Of a stretch of 64,000 bases of DNA, positions 38,008 through 47,400 are shown in pieces. A program made the position numbers and the translations under genes. A model generated the notes under the pieces. It ran no database searches and had not been told where the DNA came from. It worked only from the letters and a program-made list of their open reading frames with translations. Within the stretch, counting starts at the first letter, position 1; every line of letters starts with the position of its first letter. This DNA comes from Nocardiopsis listeri NBRC 13360 (GTDB lineage Bacteria; Actinomycetota; Actinomycetes; Streptosporangiales; Streptosporangiaceae), in assembly GCF_001570765.1 (NCBI RefSeq), contig NZ_BCSH01000014.1:1-64000 (forward strand), in the 5' to 3' direction.

Positions 38008-38991
38008 TCAGCCCTGCCGTGCCGGTGCGTACATGACGTCGGTGTCCCACATGGAGAAACCGAGGCTCTCGTACAGGCGCACGGCGGCCTCGTTGTCGCC
38101 GTCCACGTACAGGTGGACCCAGGGCAGCCCGGCGTCGCGCAGGTGCCTTAGCCCGGCCAGCGTCAGAGCGCGGCCCAGACCGGTGCCCTGCCACGCCGGG
38201 TCCACACCCACGACGTACACCTCGCCGACGCTCTCGTCGTCGCTGAGCCCCGCCCCGTCGGCGTGGGTCTTGGTCCAGTGGTAGGCGGCGATGTCGCCGT
38301 TGGTGGTGGCGGCGACGAAGAAGCCGCGCGGGTCGAACCAGTCCTCGATCTCACGCTGGAGCAGGTCGTCCAGGGTCAGGGAACCCTGCTCGGGGTGGTC
38401 GGCGAAGGCGCGGGCGTTCGCGTCCAGCCAGGCCTGCTCGTCCTGTCCGACCACGAAGGGTCGGATCCGCACCTTCTCGGCGACCTCCGGACGCAGTTCG
38501 GGTTCGGGGAGCTCGGGAGCCGTCCAGGGGCCGCCCGGCACCTCCGGGCCCAGGTCGCGCAGCGGCATCCGCATCTTGTGGAGTTCACGCGCCGGCTCCC
38601 AACCGGCCGCCTCCGCCACCGAGACCGCTCCCTTGGTGCGCCCGTGGGCCCACACCCGCACCCCGCGCGACCCGGCGTCCTCGCGGACCGAGCGCAGCAG
38701 AGCCGTCCCGAGCCCCTGACCGCGGTGCTCGGGGTGGACGACGACCTCACCGGAGTCGGGTTCGCCCTCGACGCGTTCGATGAAGGCGAAACCGATGATC
38801 GGCCCGGTCGGGGCTGCGTCGCGGAGTACGTGGAAACGGCTGCTGCCGGCGGGCGCCCCGTGCCTGACCCTGAGCACGGTGTGCTCGGACAGGGGGGCGA
38901 CGCCGTCCACGGCACGGGCCGCTTCGGCCAGGGCCAGTACGGGTTCGGTCAGCTCGGAGGTGAGATCGTCGGTGACTAGCGGGGTGTTCAT
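38008..38991 (-). CDS. mshD: Mycothiol synthase
   Basis: 327 residues with two tandem GNAT domains, the first degenerate and the second active, as in MshD. It acetylates Cys-GlcN-Ins with acetyl-CoA in the last step of mycothiol synthesis. Signature segments are VHPEHRGQGLGTALL in domain one and VYVVGVDPAWQGTGLGRALTL with HLYVDGDNEAAVRLYESLGF in domain two. ATG 38991 is preferred; an in-frame TTG at 39000 is three codons earlier. Mycothiol marks the organism as an actinomycete. Confidence 0.94.
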   Translation of the reverse strand: MNTPLVTDDLTSELTEPVLALAEAARAVDGVAPLSEHTVLRVRHGAPAGSSRFHVLRDAAPTGPIIGFAFIERVEGEPDSGEVVVHPEHRGQGLGTALLRSVREDAGSRGVRVWAHGRTKGAVSVAEAAGWEPARELHKMRMPLRDLGPEVPGGPWTAPELPEPELRPEVAEKVRIRPFVVGQDEQAWLDANARAFADHPEQGSLTLDDLLQREIEDWFDPRGFFVAATTNGDIAAYHWTKTHADGAGLSDDESVGEVYVVGVDPAWQGTGLGRALTLAGLRHLRDAGLPWVHLYVDGDNEAAVRLYESLGFSMWDTDVMYAPARQG

Positions 38992-39072
38992 GAGCGGCAA
39001 TCCTAGATCCTGTTCGCCGCGTGGGCGCGCGACACCCGTGGTGTGGGCCGGTTCGATCGGTACTCCGGGCCC

Positions 39073-40125
39073 TCAGCCCTTACGGCGCTTGCCGTGGTAA
39101 CCACCACCGACCGCGAGTCGGACCCGGCGGGTGGGCGCCAGTGGGGCGGCGAGCAGCAGGGCCAGCAGGAAGGCGGCGAGCAGGATCGCCGGGGTGACCG
39201 AGGGTCCCATGTCGCTGTGGTCCGCGGCGATCTCGGTCTCGGTGTCCTCGTCGTCGGAGGATGGTGTCACCAACGGGAGTTCTGCCAGGTCCTCGGCCGA
39301 ACCCGGCGGGAGTTCGGGCAGGTCGGCCTCACCACGCGGCAGGTCGGGGATGTCCGCCCCACTCGTGGGAACGTCGCCCCGAGGCGGTGTGCGGTCGGGG
39401 GTGGTCGACGGAGTCGTCCGCGGGTTCGACGGGGTGTTCGAGGCACGGTCCGAGGGGCCGGAGGAGGCGGACTCCTCGTCGTTCCCGTTCGTCGGGCTGC
39501 TGGTGGGGGTCCGGGGCGGGGTGCTCGTGGGCGTCGGCGACGGGGTCTCGTCGGGGGTCTCCGAGGGGGTTTCGGAGGGAGTCTCGGTCGGAGTCTCCGA
39601 GGGTTCCTCGGTCGGTTCCTCTGTCGGTGGGGGACTCGGCTCGGGTTCGGTGACCTCGATCGACCAGGTGGCGGCGGCGGATTCGGTGGGTGCGCCCTGG
39701 GCGCACACGCCTTCCTCATCGGCGAGTGCGTAGGTCAGAGTCGCGGTGACATCGGTGGTTCCACGCGGGGCCCCGGAGACTTCGCCGATGACGTCGAGGC
39801 CGGCACCGCCGGGTACGTCGACGTCGGGACCGACGAAATCTTTCACCGCGAAGTCGGACCTCGCGGGCTCGTCGATGTCCAACCCGAGCAGGCACACCGT
39901 GAGATCACCGTTGTTGGTCACCGCGAGTGTGTTGGGCTCGGGGGCCTCACCCAGCTCGACCGTGTCCGACGGGTTGTTGAAGGTCAGCAGCACGTCACCG
40001 GGCGCGGCCACGGCGGGGGCCGCGGTGAGGACCAGGGTGGAGCCGATGAAGACGGCACCGAACATCGCGGGGGTTCTTCGGACGAACGAGGGACATGAGG
40101 GGGTCGTCGCGGCGGGGACGGGCAT
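39073..40125 (-). CDS. Secreted Thr/Pro/Ser-rich membrane-anchored protein
   Basis: 350 residues. A signal peptide (about 1-47, ending AVAAPG) is followed by a beta-rich domain of about 120 residues with two Cys, a long stalk made of SETPTETPSETP-like repeats and Pro/Thr, then a hydrophobic helix (AILLAAFLLALLLAAPLA) and a basic tail. No sortase motif precedes the helix, so it is probably held by the helix itself. Unknown function. ATG 40125 has an AGGAG at an unusually long 13-base spacing; the frame extends upstream without other support. Confidence 0.68.
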   Translation of the reverse strand: MPVPAATTPSCPSFVRRTPAMFGAVFIGSTLVLTAAPAVAAPGDVLLTFNNPSDTVELGEAPEPNTLAVTNNGDLTVCLLGLDIDEPARSDFAVKDFVGPDVDVPGGAGLDVIGEVSGAPRGTTDVTATLTYALADEEGVCAQGAPTESAAATWSIEVTEPEPSPPPTEEPTEEPSETPTETPSETPSETPDETPSPTPTSTPPRTPTSSPTNGNDEESASSGPSDRASNTPSNPRTTPSTTPDRTPPRGDVPTSGADIPDLPRGEADLPELPPGSAEDLAELPLVTPSSDDEDTETEIAADHSDMGPSVTPAILLAAFLLALLLAAPLAPTRRVRLAVGGGYHGKRRKG

Positions 40126-40380
40126 CGGGGCGATCTCACTCCTTGCGATGGCGCGCCAGTGTGGCTCGATCCGCGCCCAGGGGTTCCGCCGCGCCAGCCG
40201 AGACCCGCCGGGTGCGTCACCGATCCTAAACTCTGCGTCCGCTCGGTTCGAGTCCCCCTTGGCATCCAATTTACCTCGAGGCCCGGATGTTCACGTTCGT
40301 CCAGGTGAGCGGCGTCGGACACGACTCCGGGACGTCCACGGTCCGACACGGACGCCCCGGGGTGACGAAGGTCGTGGGTC

Positions 40381-41163
40381 CTACTCGGCCCCGGACGCCG
40401 CGGAGCGGACCGCGGTCAGTTCCGCGGCCTCGGCGGGGGTGTCCGGAACCGCCGCCGTCGTGACCGACCGGTTCGCCGTGTCCGGAACGAACCGGTAGCC
40501 GACGTTGCGGACGGTGCCGATCAGCGACTCGTACTCCGAGCCGAGCTTGGCGCGCAGCCGACGCACGTGGACGTCGATGGTGCGGGTACCGCCGAAGTAG
40601 TCGTAGCCCCACACCTCCTGGAGCAGCTGGGCCCTGGTGAACACCCGGCCGGGGTGCTGTGCCAGGAACTTGAGCAGCTCGAACTCCTTGAAGGTGAGGT
40701 CGAGGATGCGGCCGCGAAGCCGGGCGATGTAGGTGGCCTCGTCGATGACCAGGTCACCGCGACGGATCTCGTCCGGATCCTCGCTCACGGCCTCGGCGGC
40801 GCCGACCGCCAAGCGCAGACGTGCCTCGACCTCGGCGGGGCCCGCGCCGGCCAGGACGAAGTCGTCGACCTGCCAGTCCGGGGTGAGCGCCGCGACGCCC
40901 CCTTCGGTGAGCACGACCAGCAGCGGACAGTTCAGTCCGGTGGTGTCGATCAGGCGGCAGAAGTTACGGGCCGCCGCGAGGTCGGTGCGGGCGTCGACGA
41001 GAATGGCGTCGACGGGGGCACTGGATCCGCCGGTGGCGCCCGAGGCGAGAAGGGCGCCGGCTTCGGCGGGTGCGACCCGTACCGAGTGCAGGAGAAGGCC
41101 CAGAGCGGGCAGGACGTGGTCGGACGGTTCGTTCGAGTTCGTCAGTAACAGTAGATGGCTCAT
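40381..41163 (-). CDS. glnR: GlnR nitrogen regulator
   Basis: 260 residues. An atypical OmpR-like receiver (Asp57 in ILVDART, but without the full acidic pocket) and a winged-helix DNA-binding domain whose second half ([20 protein letters not shown], then [13 protein letters not shown] and [11 protein letters not shown]) matches Streptomyces GlnR closely. GlnR is an orphan regulator, not phosphorylated in the usual way, that controls glutamine synthetase and ammonium transport genes. The C-terminal 25 residues are variable. No histidine kinase is adjacent, as expected. Confidence 0.9.
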   Translation of the reverse strand: MSHLLLLTNSNEPSDHVLPALGLLLHSVRVAPAEAGALLASGATGGSSAPVDAILVDARTDLAAARNFCRLIDTTGLNCPLLVVLTEGGVAALTPDWQVDDFVLAGAGPAEVEARLRLAVGAAEAVSEDPDEIRRGDLVIDEATYIARLRGRILDLTFKEFELLKFLAQHPGRVFTRAQLLQEVWGYDYFGGTRTIDVHVRRLRAKLGSEYESLIGTVRNVGYRFVPDTANRSVTTAAVPDTPAEAAELTAVRSAASGAE

Positions 41164-41272
41164 GCGTCTCTTCTCGTCGGCCCGCGCGTGGCGGGCGATC
41201 GAAGGCGCCATTGCCCCCGGTGGAGATTTGTTGAATACGTCGCCTCCGAGCAACACCAAGGATAATCAACAG

Positions 41273-41530
41273 ATGGCGAAGTGCACTATCAGGTACTGGG
41301 CATCGGCGAAGGACGCGGCCGGAACGGCCGAGGACACGCTCGATGCGGACACGTTGGAAACCGCCCTCGACGCGGCGCGTCGACTGCACCCGGACGACCG
41401 TTTCCAGCGCGTGCTCGGATCTTCGTCGCTGCTGGTGGACGAACGCCCGGTCGGCAAGCGGGCGCATGGTGAGGTGGCGGTCACGGACGGGACTGTGATC
41501 GAGGTCCTACCGCCCTTCGCGGGTGGGTGA
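41273..41530 (+). CDS. MoaD/ThiS-type ubiquitin-like sulfur carrier
   Basis: 85 residues with a beta-grasp fold and the C-terminal Gly-Gly (PPFAGG) that is adenylated and thiocarboxylated in sulfur carriers. Homologues occur beside glnR in streptomycetes. The acceptor pathway, molybdopterin or another sulfur transfer, is not clear because no moaE, thiG or thiF is next to it. It diverges from glnR. Confidence 0.85.
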   Translation: MAKCTIRYWASAKDAAGTAEDTLDADTLETALDAARRLHPDDRFQRVLGSSSLLVDERPVGKRAHGEVAVTDGTVIEVLPPFAGG

Positions 41531-41576
41531 GTCGATGGCCGAGGGGCCGAACGCAGGTGTGGAATCGGAGCGGAAC

Positions 41577-41843
41577 ATGACGGAGAACCCGACCTGGGCG
41601 GGGAAGGCGCGCGTGGTGATGCTGGGTCGGCAGGGATGCCACCTGTGCGAGGACGCGTGGTCGGTGATCACTCGTGTGACGGACGAGCTCGGAGTGGACC
41701 GGGTGGAGGAGTCCTTGGACGCGGTCTCGGCGGCCGATCGGGAGGAGTACTGGGACAAGATCCCGGTGACCTTCGTGGACGGTCGTCGGCACGACTTCTG
41801 GCGGGTGTCGGAGGGGCGGCTGCGTTCGGCGCTCTCCGGCTGA
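41577..41843 (+). CDS. Glutaredoxin-like thioredoxin-fold protein
   Basis: 88 residues of the glutaredoxin-like DUF836 type. The redox motif is CHLC (Cys21, Cys24), followed by the cis-Pro segment KIPVTFVDG. In an actinomycete it likely works with mycothiol-dependent or other thiol systems. GGAG 6 bases before ATG 41577 decides the start; GTG 41523 and ATG 41535 would add a tail and overlap or nearly touch the MoaD-like gene. The two are probably cotranscribed. Confidence 0.85.
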   Translation: MTENPTWAGKARVVMLGRQGCHLCEDAWSVITRVTDELGVDRVEESLDAVSAADREEYWDKIPVTFVDGRRHDFWRVSEGRLRSALSG

Positions 41844-42232
41844 ACGGTGTCCGTTCGCGATCCGCGGGCCTCTTCCCGGTTCCTCGATCCTCCGCCGGAT
41901 CCGCTTCACCGCGCGCTTTCGCTCACCTGTGTCGTTCGTCCCCATCGCCCCTCGTGCGTCCTTAATGGGGGGAGATGGGCATTTTCGTCTGCCCGGAATG
42001 CGGGGTTGTGATGCCCCTATTCCGGGTGGGCGCGAGACGAGTATTCGTGTGAACTCCCCGGGCGGACATCACATGCCACCCCACTTTGTGCGTGCTTTCA
42101 CAAGCGCGTAATCTGGAGTCCCCGAACATCACGTAGGTCGGGGGAAGCGCACGGATCCGGTGGCCGACGCGGCCGGGGACGGACGCGTCCCGCAACCCCG
42201 CCCGAACAGACCTCCCCCTGGAGCGCCCGCCT
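41844..42232. other. Regulatory region upstream of rex
   Basis: About 390 bases without a gene. The last 150 bases hold the Rex operator and promoter. The first half, after the glutaredoxin-like gene, shows no clear terminator or coding frame. Confidence 0.5.
42086..42114 (+). promoter_or_regulatory. Rex operator overlapping the rex-hem promoter
   Basis: TTGTGCGTGCTTTCACAA at 42086-42103 is an almost ideal Rex site (TTGTG, 6-base spacer, TTCACAA). Its left end TTGTGC can serve as a -35 element with a 17-base spacer to TAATCT at 42109-42114. Rex binding would block RNA polymerase directly, giving NADH-responsive autoregulation of rex and the downstream hem genes. Confidence 0.88.
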
Positions 42233-42931
42233 GTGATCAGTCGCCCGCCTCGTCCCCGGGAGAGGGGCATCCCGGAGGCCACCGTCGCCCGACTCCCGGT
42301 GTACCTGCGCGCCCTACAGGCACTCCAGGACCGCGGCACCGCCACTATTTCCTCCGAGGACCTGGCCGGAGCCGCGGGTGTGAACTCGGCGAAGCTCCGC
42401 AAGGACCTGTCGCATTTGGGGTCCTATGGAACGCGCGGAGTCGGGTACGAAGTCGAGTACCTCGTGTACCAGATATCGCGTGAACTTGGTCTCACACAGG
42501 ACTGGTCGGTGGCCATCGTCGGCATAGGCAACCTGGGGCGCGCGTTGGCCAACTACGGGGGGTTCGGGACCCGTGGGTTCCGTATCGCGGCACTGCTCGA
42601 CGCCGACCCGGAAGTGGTCGGACGGTCGGTCGCGTCCCTGGACGTGAGGCATATTGACAACCTGGAGGAGGTTGTACGTGACAAGGGTGTTTCCATCGGG
42701 GTCATCGCCACTCCGGCCGGTTCCGCGCAGGGTGTGGCCGACCGCTTCGTCGAGGCGGGCGTGACCAGCATCCTCAACTTCGCCCCCGTCGTGCTGAATG
42801 TGCCGGACGGGGTCGATGTGCGTAAGGTCGACTTGTCCATCGAACTCCAGATCCTCGCCTTCCACGCGCAACGAAGGGCCGATGGCGACGGCCCGGGCGC
42901 GGCGGAACGGGCAGGGCTGGAAGTGACATAG
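42233..42931 (+). CDS. rex: Redox-sensing transcriptional repressor Rex
   Basis: 232 residues. An N-terminal winged helix (LPVYLRALQALQDRG... with LAGAAGVNSAKLRKDLSHLGSYG-type recognition region) and a C-terminal Rossmann domain (VGIGNLGRALANY) that binds NADH/NAD+. It represses respiratory and heme genes when the NADH/NAD+ ratio is low and releases DNA when it is high. It heads the rex-hemA-hemC-hemD-hemB cluster, an arrangement known from streptomycetes. GTG start. Confidence 0.96.
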   Translation: MISRPPRPRERGIPEATVARLPVYLRALQALQDRGTATISSEDLAGAAGVNSAKLRKDLSHLGSYGTRGVGYEVEYLVYQISRELGLTQDWSVAIVGIGNLGRALANYGGFGTRGFRIAALLDADPEVVGRSVASLDVRHIDNLEEVVRDKGVSIGVIATPAGSAQGVADRFVEAGVTSILNFAPVVLNVPDGVDVRKVDLSIELQILAFHAQRRADGDGPGAAERAGLEVT

Positions 42932-42936
42932 ACACA

Positions 42937-42951
42937 GGGTCCTTCGGACCC
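42937..42951 (+). terminator. Small hairpin between rex and hemA
   Basis: GGGTCC and GGACCC with a 3-base loop follow the rex stop by five bases. It is short and may stabilise the rex message end or attenuate transcription into hemA. Confidence 0.4.
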
Positions 42952-43073
42952 GTACGGGCGGTGGCGAAGAGCGAGCGTGCGCCGCGTTTCGGGGGGCTGA
43001 TGGCAGGGGTCCTCGGTCCTACCCGAACATGGAGAGGCATAAAGCCTGCATCAGTGCCTGCATAGGAGTGCGG

Positions 43074-44585
43074 ATGAGTGTCCTGGCCGTGGGGTTGAGC
43101 CACCGGAGTTCGCCGGTGACGCTGCTCGAACGTGTCTCGTTGAACGGGGAGACGCGGCGCAAGGCGGTCGGGGAGATGGTCGTTTCCGACGCGGTCAACG
43201 AGGCCATGGTGGTCTCCACCTGCAATCGTACGGAGATCTACGCGGACGTCGAGGGCTACCACGGTGGGGTCGCGGCGATCACCGAACTGCTGTCCTGGCA
43301 CACCGGCGTGAGCCTGGGCGAGCTCTCCGAGCACGTGTACGTGCACTACGACGACCGTGCCGTCCAACACCTGTTCTCCGTCACCTGTGGCCTCGACTCC
43401 ATGGTCGTCGGAGAGGGCCAGATCCTCGGCCAGGTCCGTGACGCCCTCAAGGACGGTCAGGAGACCGGAACCGTGGGCCGGGTCCTCAACGACCTCGGGC
43501 AGCGCGCCCTGCGCGTGGGCAAGCGCGCCCACACCGAGACCCACCTCGACCACGCCGGCGCCGACATGGTCGCCTTCGGCCTCAGCGTCGCCACCCGCGA
43601 CCTCGCGGTGACCCCCAGCCCCGACACGCCGGTCGCCGCCGTCACCCCGCCCGCGGGTTGCCCCATGTCCGGACAGGCTCCCTCCGAACCGGGCGAGGAG
43701 ACTCCGCGCACCCTGAGCGCCGTGCTGCCCTCCGGCCCGCTCACCGGTACCGGTGTGCTGGTCCTGGGCGCCGGCTCCATGAGCGCCCTGTCCGCCAACA
43801 CCGTCGCTCGCCAGGGCGCCCGCACGGTCACCGTCGCCAACCGCACCCACGAGCGCGCCGCCCGCCTCGCCGAGTGCCTCAACGAGGCCTACGACACCGT
43901 CGACGCGCGCACCGTTCCGTTCACGGACGCCATCGACGCCCTCGCCGACGTCGACCTCGTCATCTCCTGCACCGGCGCCCAGGGATACGTCCTCACCGCC
44001 GACGAGGTGGCCGCCGCCACCGAGGGTCGCACCAGACCGCTGGTCTTCCTCGACCTGGCACTGCCCCGGGACATCGATCCCGCCGTTCGTGAGCAGGACG
44101 GCATCCGCGTCGTCGACATCGAGGACCTGCGTCAGGCGGCCTCCGCCGACGAGGCCGACGAGGACTCCGGCCGCTCCAGCGCCCTCGAACTCGTGCGCGG
44201 AATCGTCGACGAGGAGGTCGACCAGTTCCGGGCCGTACGCCGCGCCGACCAGGTCGCGCCCACCGTCGTCGCCCTGCGCTCCCAAGCACGCGAGGTCGTC
44301 GAGGCCGAGCTCTCCCGACTGAACGGCCGGCTGCCCGACGACCTCGACGACCGTACCCGTGAGGAGATCGGCCGTGCGATGCGTCGCGTCGCCGACAAAC
44401 TGCTGCACCGACCCACCGTGAGGGTCAAGGAACTGGCCGCGTCCCCGGACGGGGAGTCCTACGAGACCGCGCTGCGCCGGCTGTTCGACCTCGACACACA
44501 GACCACAGAGAAGCCGCGGACCCCGCGAAGGACGGCCGCGTCCGGACGGCCCGACACCGCGCGGACCGCACAGGAGAAGGCATGA
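43074..44585 (+). CDS. hemA: Glutamyl-tRNA reductase
   Basis: 503 residues. It reduces glutamyl-tRNA with NADPH to glutamate-1-semialdehyde, the first step of the C5 tetrapyrrole pathway. The catalytic Cys50 lies in VVSTCNRTEIY; the NADPH domain begins at GVLVLGAGSMSALSA. A low-complexity insertion (about residues 185-225, Pro/Ser-rich) separates the domains and the C-terminus has a basic tail; long insertions are common in actinomycete enzymes. ATG 43074 has AGGAG 5 bases upstream. The stop overlaps the hemC start (ATGA). Confidence 0.95.
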   Translation: MSVLAVGLSHRSSPVTLLERVSLNGETRRKAVGEMVVSDAVNEAMVVSTCNRTEIYADVEGYHGGVAAITELLSWHTGVSLGELSEHVYVHYDDRAVQHLFSVTCGLDSMVVGEGQILGQVRDALKDGQETGTVGRVLNDLGQRALRVGKRAHTETHLDHAGADMVAFGLSVATRDLAVTPSPDTPVAAVTPPAGCPMSGQAPSEPGEETPRTLSAVLPSGPLTGTGVLVLGAGSMSALSANTVARQGARTVTVANRTHERAARLAECLNEAYDTVDARTVPFTDAIDALADVDLVISCTGAQGYVLTADEVAAATEGRTRPLVFLDLALPRDIDPAVREQDGIRVVDIEDLRQAASADEADEDSGRSSALELVRGIVDEEVDQFRAVRRADQVAPTVVALRSQAREVVEAELSRLNGRLPDDLDDRTREEIGRAMRRVADKLLHRPTVRVKELAASPDGESYETALRRLFDLDTQTTEKPRTPRRTAASGRPDTARTAQEKA

Positions 44586-45538
44586 GCGCCACACCCGCCA
44601 AGCTCGGCACCCGCCGCAGCACCATGGCGACCAGCCAGTCGCAGATCGTCGCCGACACGATCACCGAGCGAACCGGCCAGGCCATCGAGCTGGAACTCAT
44701 CACCAGCTTCGGTGACGTCACCAAGGCCCACCTGACCCAGCTCGGCGGTACCGGAGTGTTCGTCAACGCGCTGCGCGACGAACTGGCCGCGGGCACCATC
44801 GACTTCGCGGTGCACTCCCTCAAGGACCTGCCCACGACCCCCGCGGACGGGCTCGTCCTCGCGGCCATCCCCGAACGCGACGACCCACGCGACGCCCTGT
44901 GCGCCCGCGACGGGCTCACGTTCGACGACCTGCCCGCCGGCTCCAAGATCGGTACCGGCTCACCGCGCCGCGTCGCCCAGCTGGCCGCGCTGCGTCCGGA
45001 CCTGGTCTACGTGCCCATCCGGGGCAACGCGGAGACGCGCCTGGGCAAGGTCACCTCCGGTGAACTCGACGCCGTCATCCTGGCCTACGCCGGGCTGGGA
45101 CGGGTGGGCCGTCGCGACGCCGTCACCGACGTGTTCGATCCCGAACGGATGCTGCCTGCCCCGGGCCAGGGCGCCCTGGCGGTGGAGTGCTCCACCGAAC
45201 GCGCCGAAGGCGACCTCTCCTACCTGACCGCCGTCGACCACGCGCCCACCCGCGCCGAGGTCGTCGCCGAACGCGTCGTACTGGCCGAACTCGAAGCCGG
45301 TTGCGCGGCCCCGGTCGGCGCCTTCGCCGAATACGGCGAGGGCGGCCTGCGGTTGCGCGCGGCCGTGGTCGCCACCAACGGCTCCACCGCCATCCGCAGT
45401 GAGCGCACCGTGGAGATCTCCTCCCCGGAGGACCTCGACACCGCGATCGCGCTCGGTCGCGACCTGGCCCGACAGATGATCGCCGAAGGCGCCGACCGCA
45501 TCGTCGCGGAGGCCTTCGCCGAAAGGGACACCCCCTAG
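44582..45538 (+). CDS. hemC: Porphobilinogen deaminase
   Basis: 318 residues. It joins four porphobilinogens into hydroxymethylbilane on a dipyrromethane cofactor attached to Cys241 (LEAGCAAPVGA). Other family segments are LGTRRSTMATSQS, VHSLKDLPT, IGTGSPRRVAQL and MLPAPGQGALAVEC. It overlaps hemA by 4 bases, so the enzymes are made together. Confidence 0.97.
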   Translation: MSATPAKLGTRRSTMATSQSQIVADTITERTGQAIELELITSFGDVTKAHLTQLGGTGVFVNALRDELAAGTIDFAVHSLKDLPTTPADGLVLAAIPERDDPRDALCARDGLTFDDLPAGSKIGTGSPRRVAQLAALRPDLVYVPIRGNAETRLGKVTSGELDAVILAYAGLGRVGRRDAVTDVFDPERMLPAPGQGALAVECSTERAEGDLSYLTAVDHAPTRAEVVAERVVLAELEAGCAAPVGAFAEYGEGGLRLRAAVVATNGSTAIRSERTVEISSPEDLDTAIALGRDLARQMIAEGADRIVAEAFAERDTP

Positions 45539-45657
45539 AGACCATCCGGGACAGCGCCGGCCGCTGTCGCGGAAGACCCGCGCGGGTCGCCTCATCCGCA
45601 ACCGTCCCGGAGACCGCACACCGGGAGGCGGGCGACCCACACACGAGGAGCGAGTAC

Positions 45658-47349
45658 GTGAACGCCAACGCCAACCCCCTGCCGGAGGAACCGCGTCGTA
45701 GCACGCGCGAGCCGGGTCACGTGGCCCTGGTCGGCTCCGGTCCGGGAGGGGCCGAGCTACTGACGCTGCGCGGCGCCGAGCTGCTGCGCCGCGCCGACGT
45801 GGTCATTCCCCCTCGCGAGCCCGCGGGGGAGGAGCTGGCCGCCTTCCGGCGGGACCTGCTCTCCCACTGCCGCGAGGACGTGTCCGTGGTGGAGGCCGCC
45901 GAGTGCGGCGGCGACATCGACACCCTCGTGCTGACCCGTGCCCGTGAGGGGCAACGGGTCGTGCGCCTGTACTCGGGGGACCCGTTCTTCGGCTGCCGAG
46001 GAGCCGAGCTCGTCGCCGCCTGCAAGGAGGCCGACATCGAGGTCGAGGTCGCGCCCGGCGTCTCCTCGGTCACCTCGGTGCCCACCTTCGCCGGCATCTC
46101 GCTGATGGGAGAGGGCGCTCCCGAGCTGCGCGTCCTGCACGCCCGCCCGCACGGCGGCAAGGAGGTCGACTGGCAGGAGGCCGCGGCCAGTGACGCGCCG
46201 CTGGTCATCCTCGGCGCGGACGCCCCCCTGGGCGAGGCACCCGAGCACCAGGGGCCCGGCTTCGACGTACTCTGCAAGACCCTCATCGCCGGGGGCCGTC
46301 CGGCCACCACGCCGGTCGCCGTGGTCCGCGCCGGCGGGACCACCAGACAGACCACCGTGATCTCCACGCTGGCCCGGCTGGTCTCCGAACTCAAGTCCAC
46401 CGACGCCAAGAACCACCACGTCACCGCGCCCGCGCTGATGATCGTCGGCGCCCCGGTCGCCCGCCACGCCGAACAGTCCTGGTACGAGACCCGACCGCTG
46501 TTCGGGTGGCGTGTCCTGGTGCCTCGCACCAAGGAACAGGCCCCGGCCCTGTCCGAGCAACTCCACAACCACGGTGCCGTGCCGGAGGAGGTGCCCACCA
46601 TCTCGGTGGAGCCGCCCCGCACCCCGCAGCAGATGGAGCGGGCCGTGCGCGGCCTGGTCACCGGCCGCTACCAGTGGGTCGCCTTCACGTCCGTCAACGC
46701 GGTCAAGGCCATCCGCGAGCGACTGCAGTCCTACGGCCTGGACGCCCGCGCCTTCGCCGGGGTCAAGGTCGCCGTGGTCGGCGACGCCACCGCGCAGGCC
46801 GTTCGCGACTTCGGCATCGAGCCTGACCTGGCGCCGCCGGAGGACGTTCAGTCCAGCCGGGGCCTGGTGTCGGTGTGGCCGCCCTACGACGCCGAGATCG
46901 ACCCCATCGAGAGGGTCCTGCTGCCGCGTGCCGACATCGCGACCGAGGTCCTCTCCGCCGGTCTCACCGATCTGGGATGGGAGGTCGACGACGTCACGGC
47001 CTACCGCACCGTGCGGGCCGCGCCTCCGCCCCAGCCGATCCGTGAGGCCATCAAGGGTGGCGGTTTCGACGCCGTGCTCTTCACGTCCTCCTCCACGGTT
47101 CGCAACCTGGTGGGCATCGCCGGCAAGCCGCACAACACCACCGCCATCGCGGTGATCGGCCGGGAGACCGAGCAGACCGCCATCGAATTCGGTCTGCGTG
47201 TCGACGTCGTCGCACCGAAGGCTTCGGTTTCGGCCCTTGTGGAGGCACTTTCGGAGTACGGTGCCGCCAAGCGCCAAGAAGCGATCGACGCCGGAAAGCC
47301 CGTCCTCAAGCCGAGCCAGAAGCGTCGCGGCCGCCGCCGCAAGCTCTGA
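45658..47349 (+). CDS. hemD: Uroporphyrinogen-III synthase fused to methyltransferase-like domain
   Basis: 563 residues. The N-terminal half (about 1-260) is a uroporphyrinogen-III methyltransferase-like domain (GSGPGGAELLTLRGAELL, YSGDPFFGCRG); the C-terminal half is the U3S domain that closes the macrocycle with inversion of ring D. This fusion is usual in actinomycetes, where the methyltransferase part is often divergent and may not methylate. The tail is Lys/Arg-rich. GTG 45658 has GAGGAG upstream. It stands 119 bases after hemC. Confidence 0.92.
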   Translation: MNANANPLPEEPRRSTREPGHVALVGSGPGGAELLTLRGAELLRRADVVIPPREPAGEELAAFRRDLLSHCREDVSVVEAAECGGDIDTLVLTRAREGQRVVRLYSGDPFFGCRGAELVAACKEADIEVEVAPGVSSVTSVPTFAGISLMGEGAPELRVLHARPHGGKEVDWQEAAASDAPLVILGADAPLGEAPEHQGPGFDVLCKTLIAGGRPATTPVAVVRAGGTTRQTTVISTLARLVSELKSTDAKNHHVTAPALMIVGAPVARHAEQSWYETRPLFGWRVLVPRTKEQAPALSEQLHNHGAVPEEVPTISVEPPRTPQQMERAVRGLVTGRYQWVAFTSVNAVKAIRERLQSYGLDARAFAGVKVAVVGDATAQAVRDFGIEPDLAPPEDVQSSRGLVSVWPPYDAEIDPIERVLLPRADIATEVLSAGLTDLGWEVDDVTAYRTVRAAPPPQPIREAIKGGGFDAVLFTSSSTVRNLVGIAGKPHNTTAIAVIGRETEQTAIEFGLRVDVVAPKASVSALVEALSEYGAAKRQEAIDAGKPVLKPSQKRRGRRRKL

Positions 47350-47400
47350 GCGCGTCCAGACCCACCCCGCCCCTTCCGTCCCACGACCCGGGAGCTCTCC

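Noticed and set aside
40238-40268. GGTTCGAGTCC followed by TTGGCATCCA, resembling the T-arm and 3-prime end of a tRNA
   Set aside because: The five-base T-stem does not pair, no matching acceptor strand (TGCCAAG-like) is found about 70 bases upstream, and no anticodon arm folds. Probably chance similarity upstream of a surface-protein gene; a remnant attachment site cannot be excluded but has no support.
40126-40269. N-terminal extension of the Thr/Pro-rich surface protein to 40269
   Set aside because: The extension would place an ordinary signal peptide deep inside the protein. The ATG at 40125 gives a normal secretion signal.
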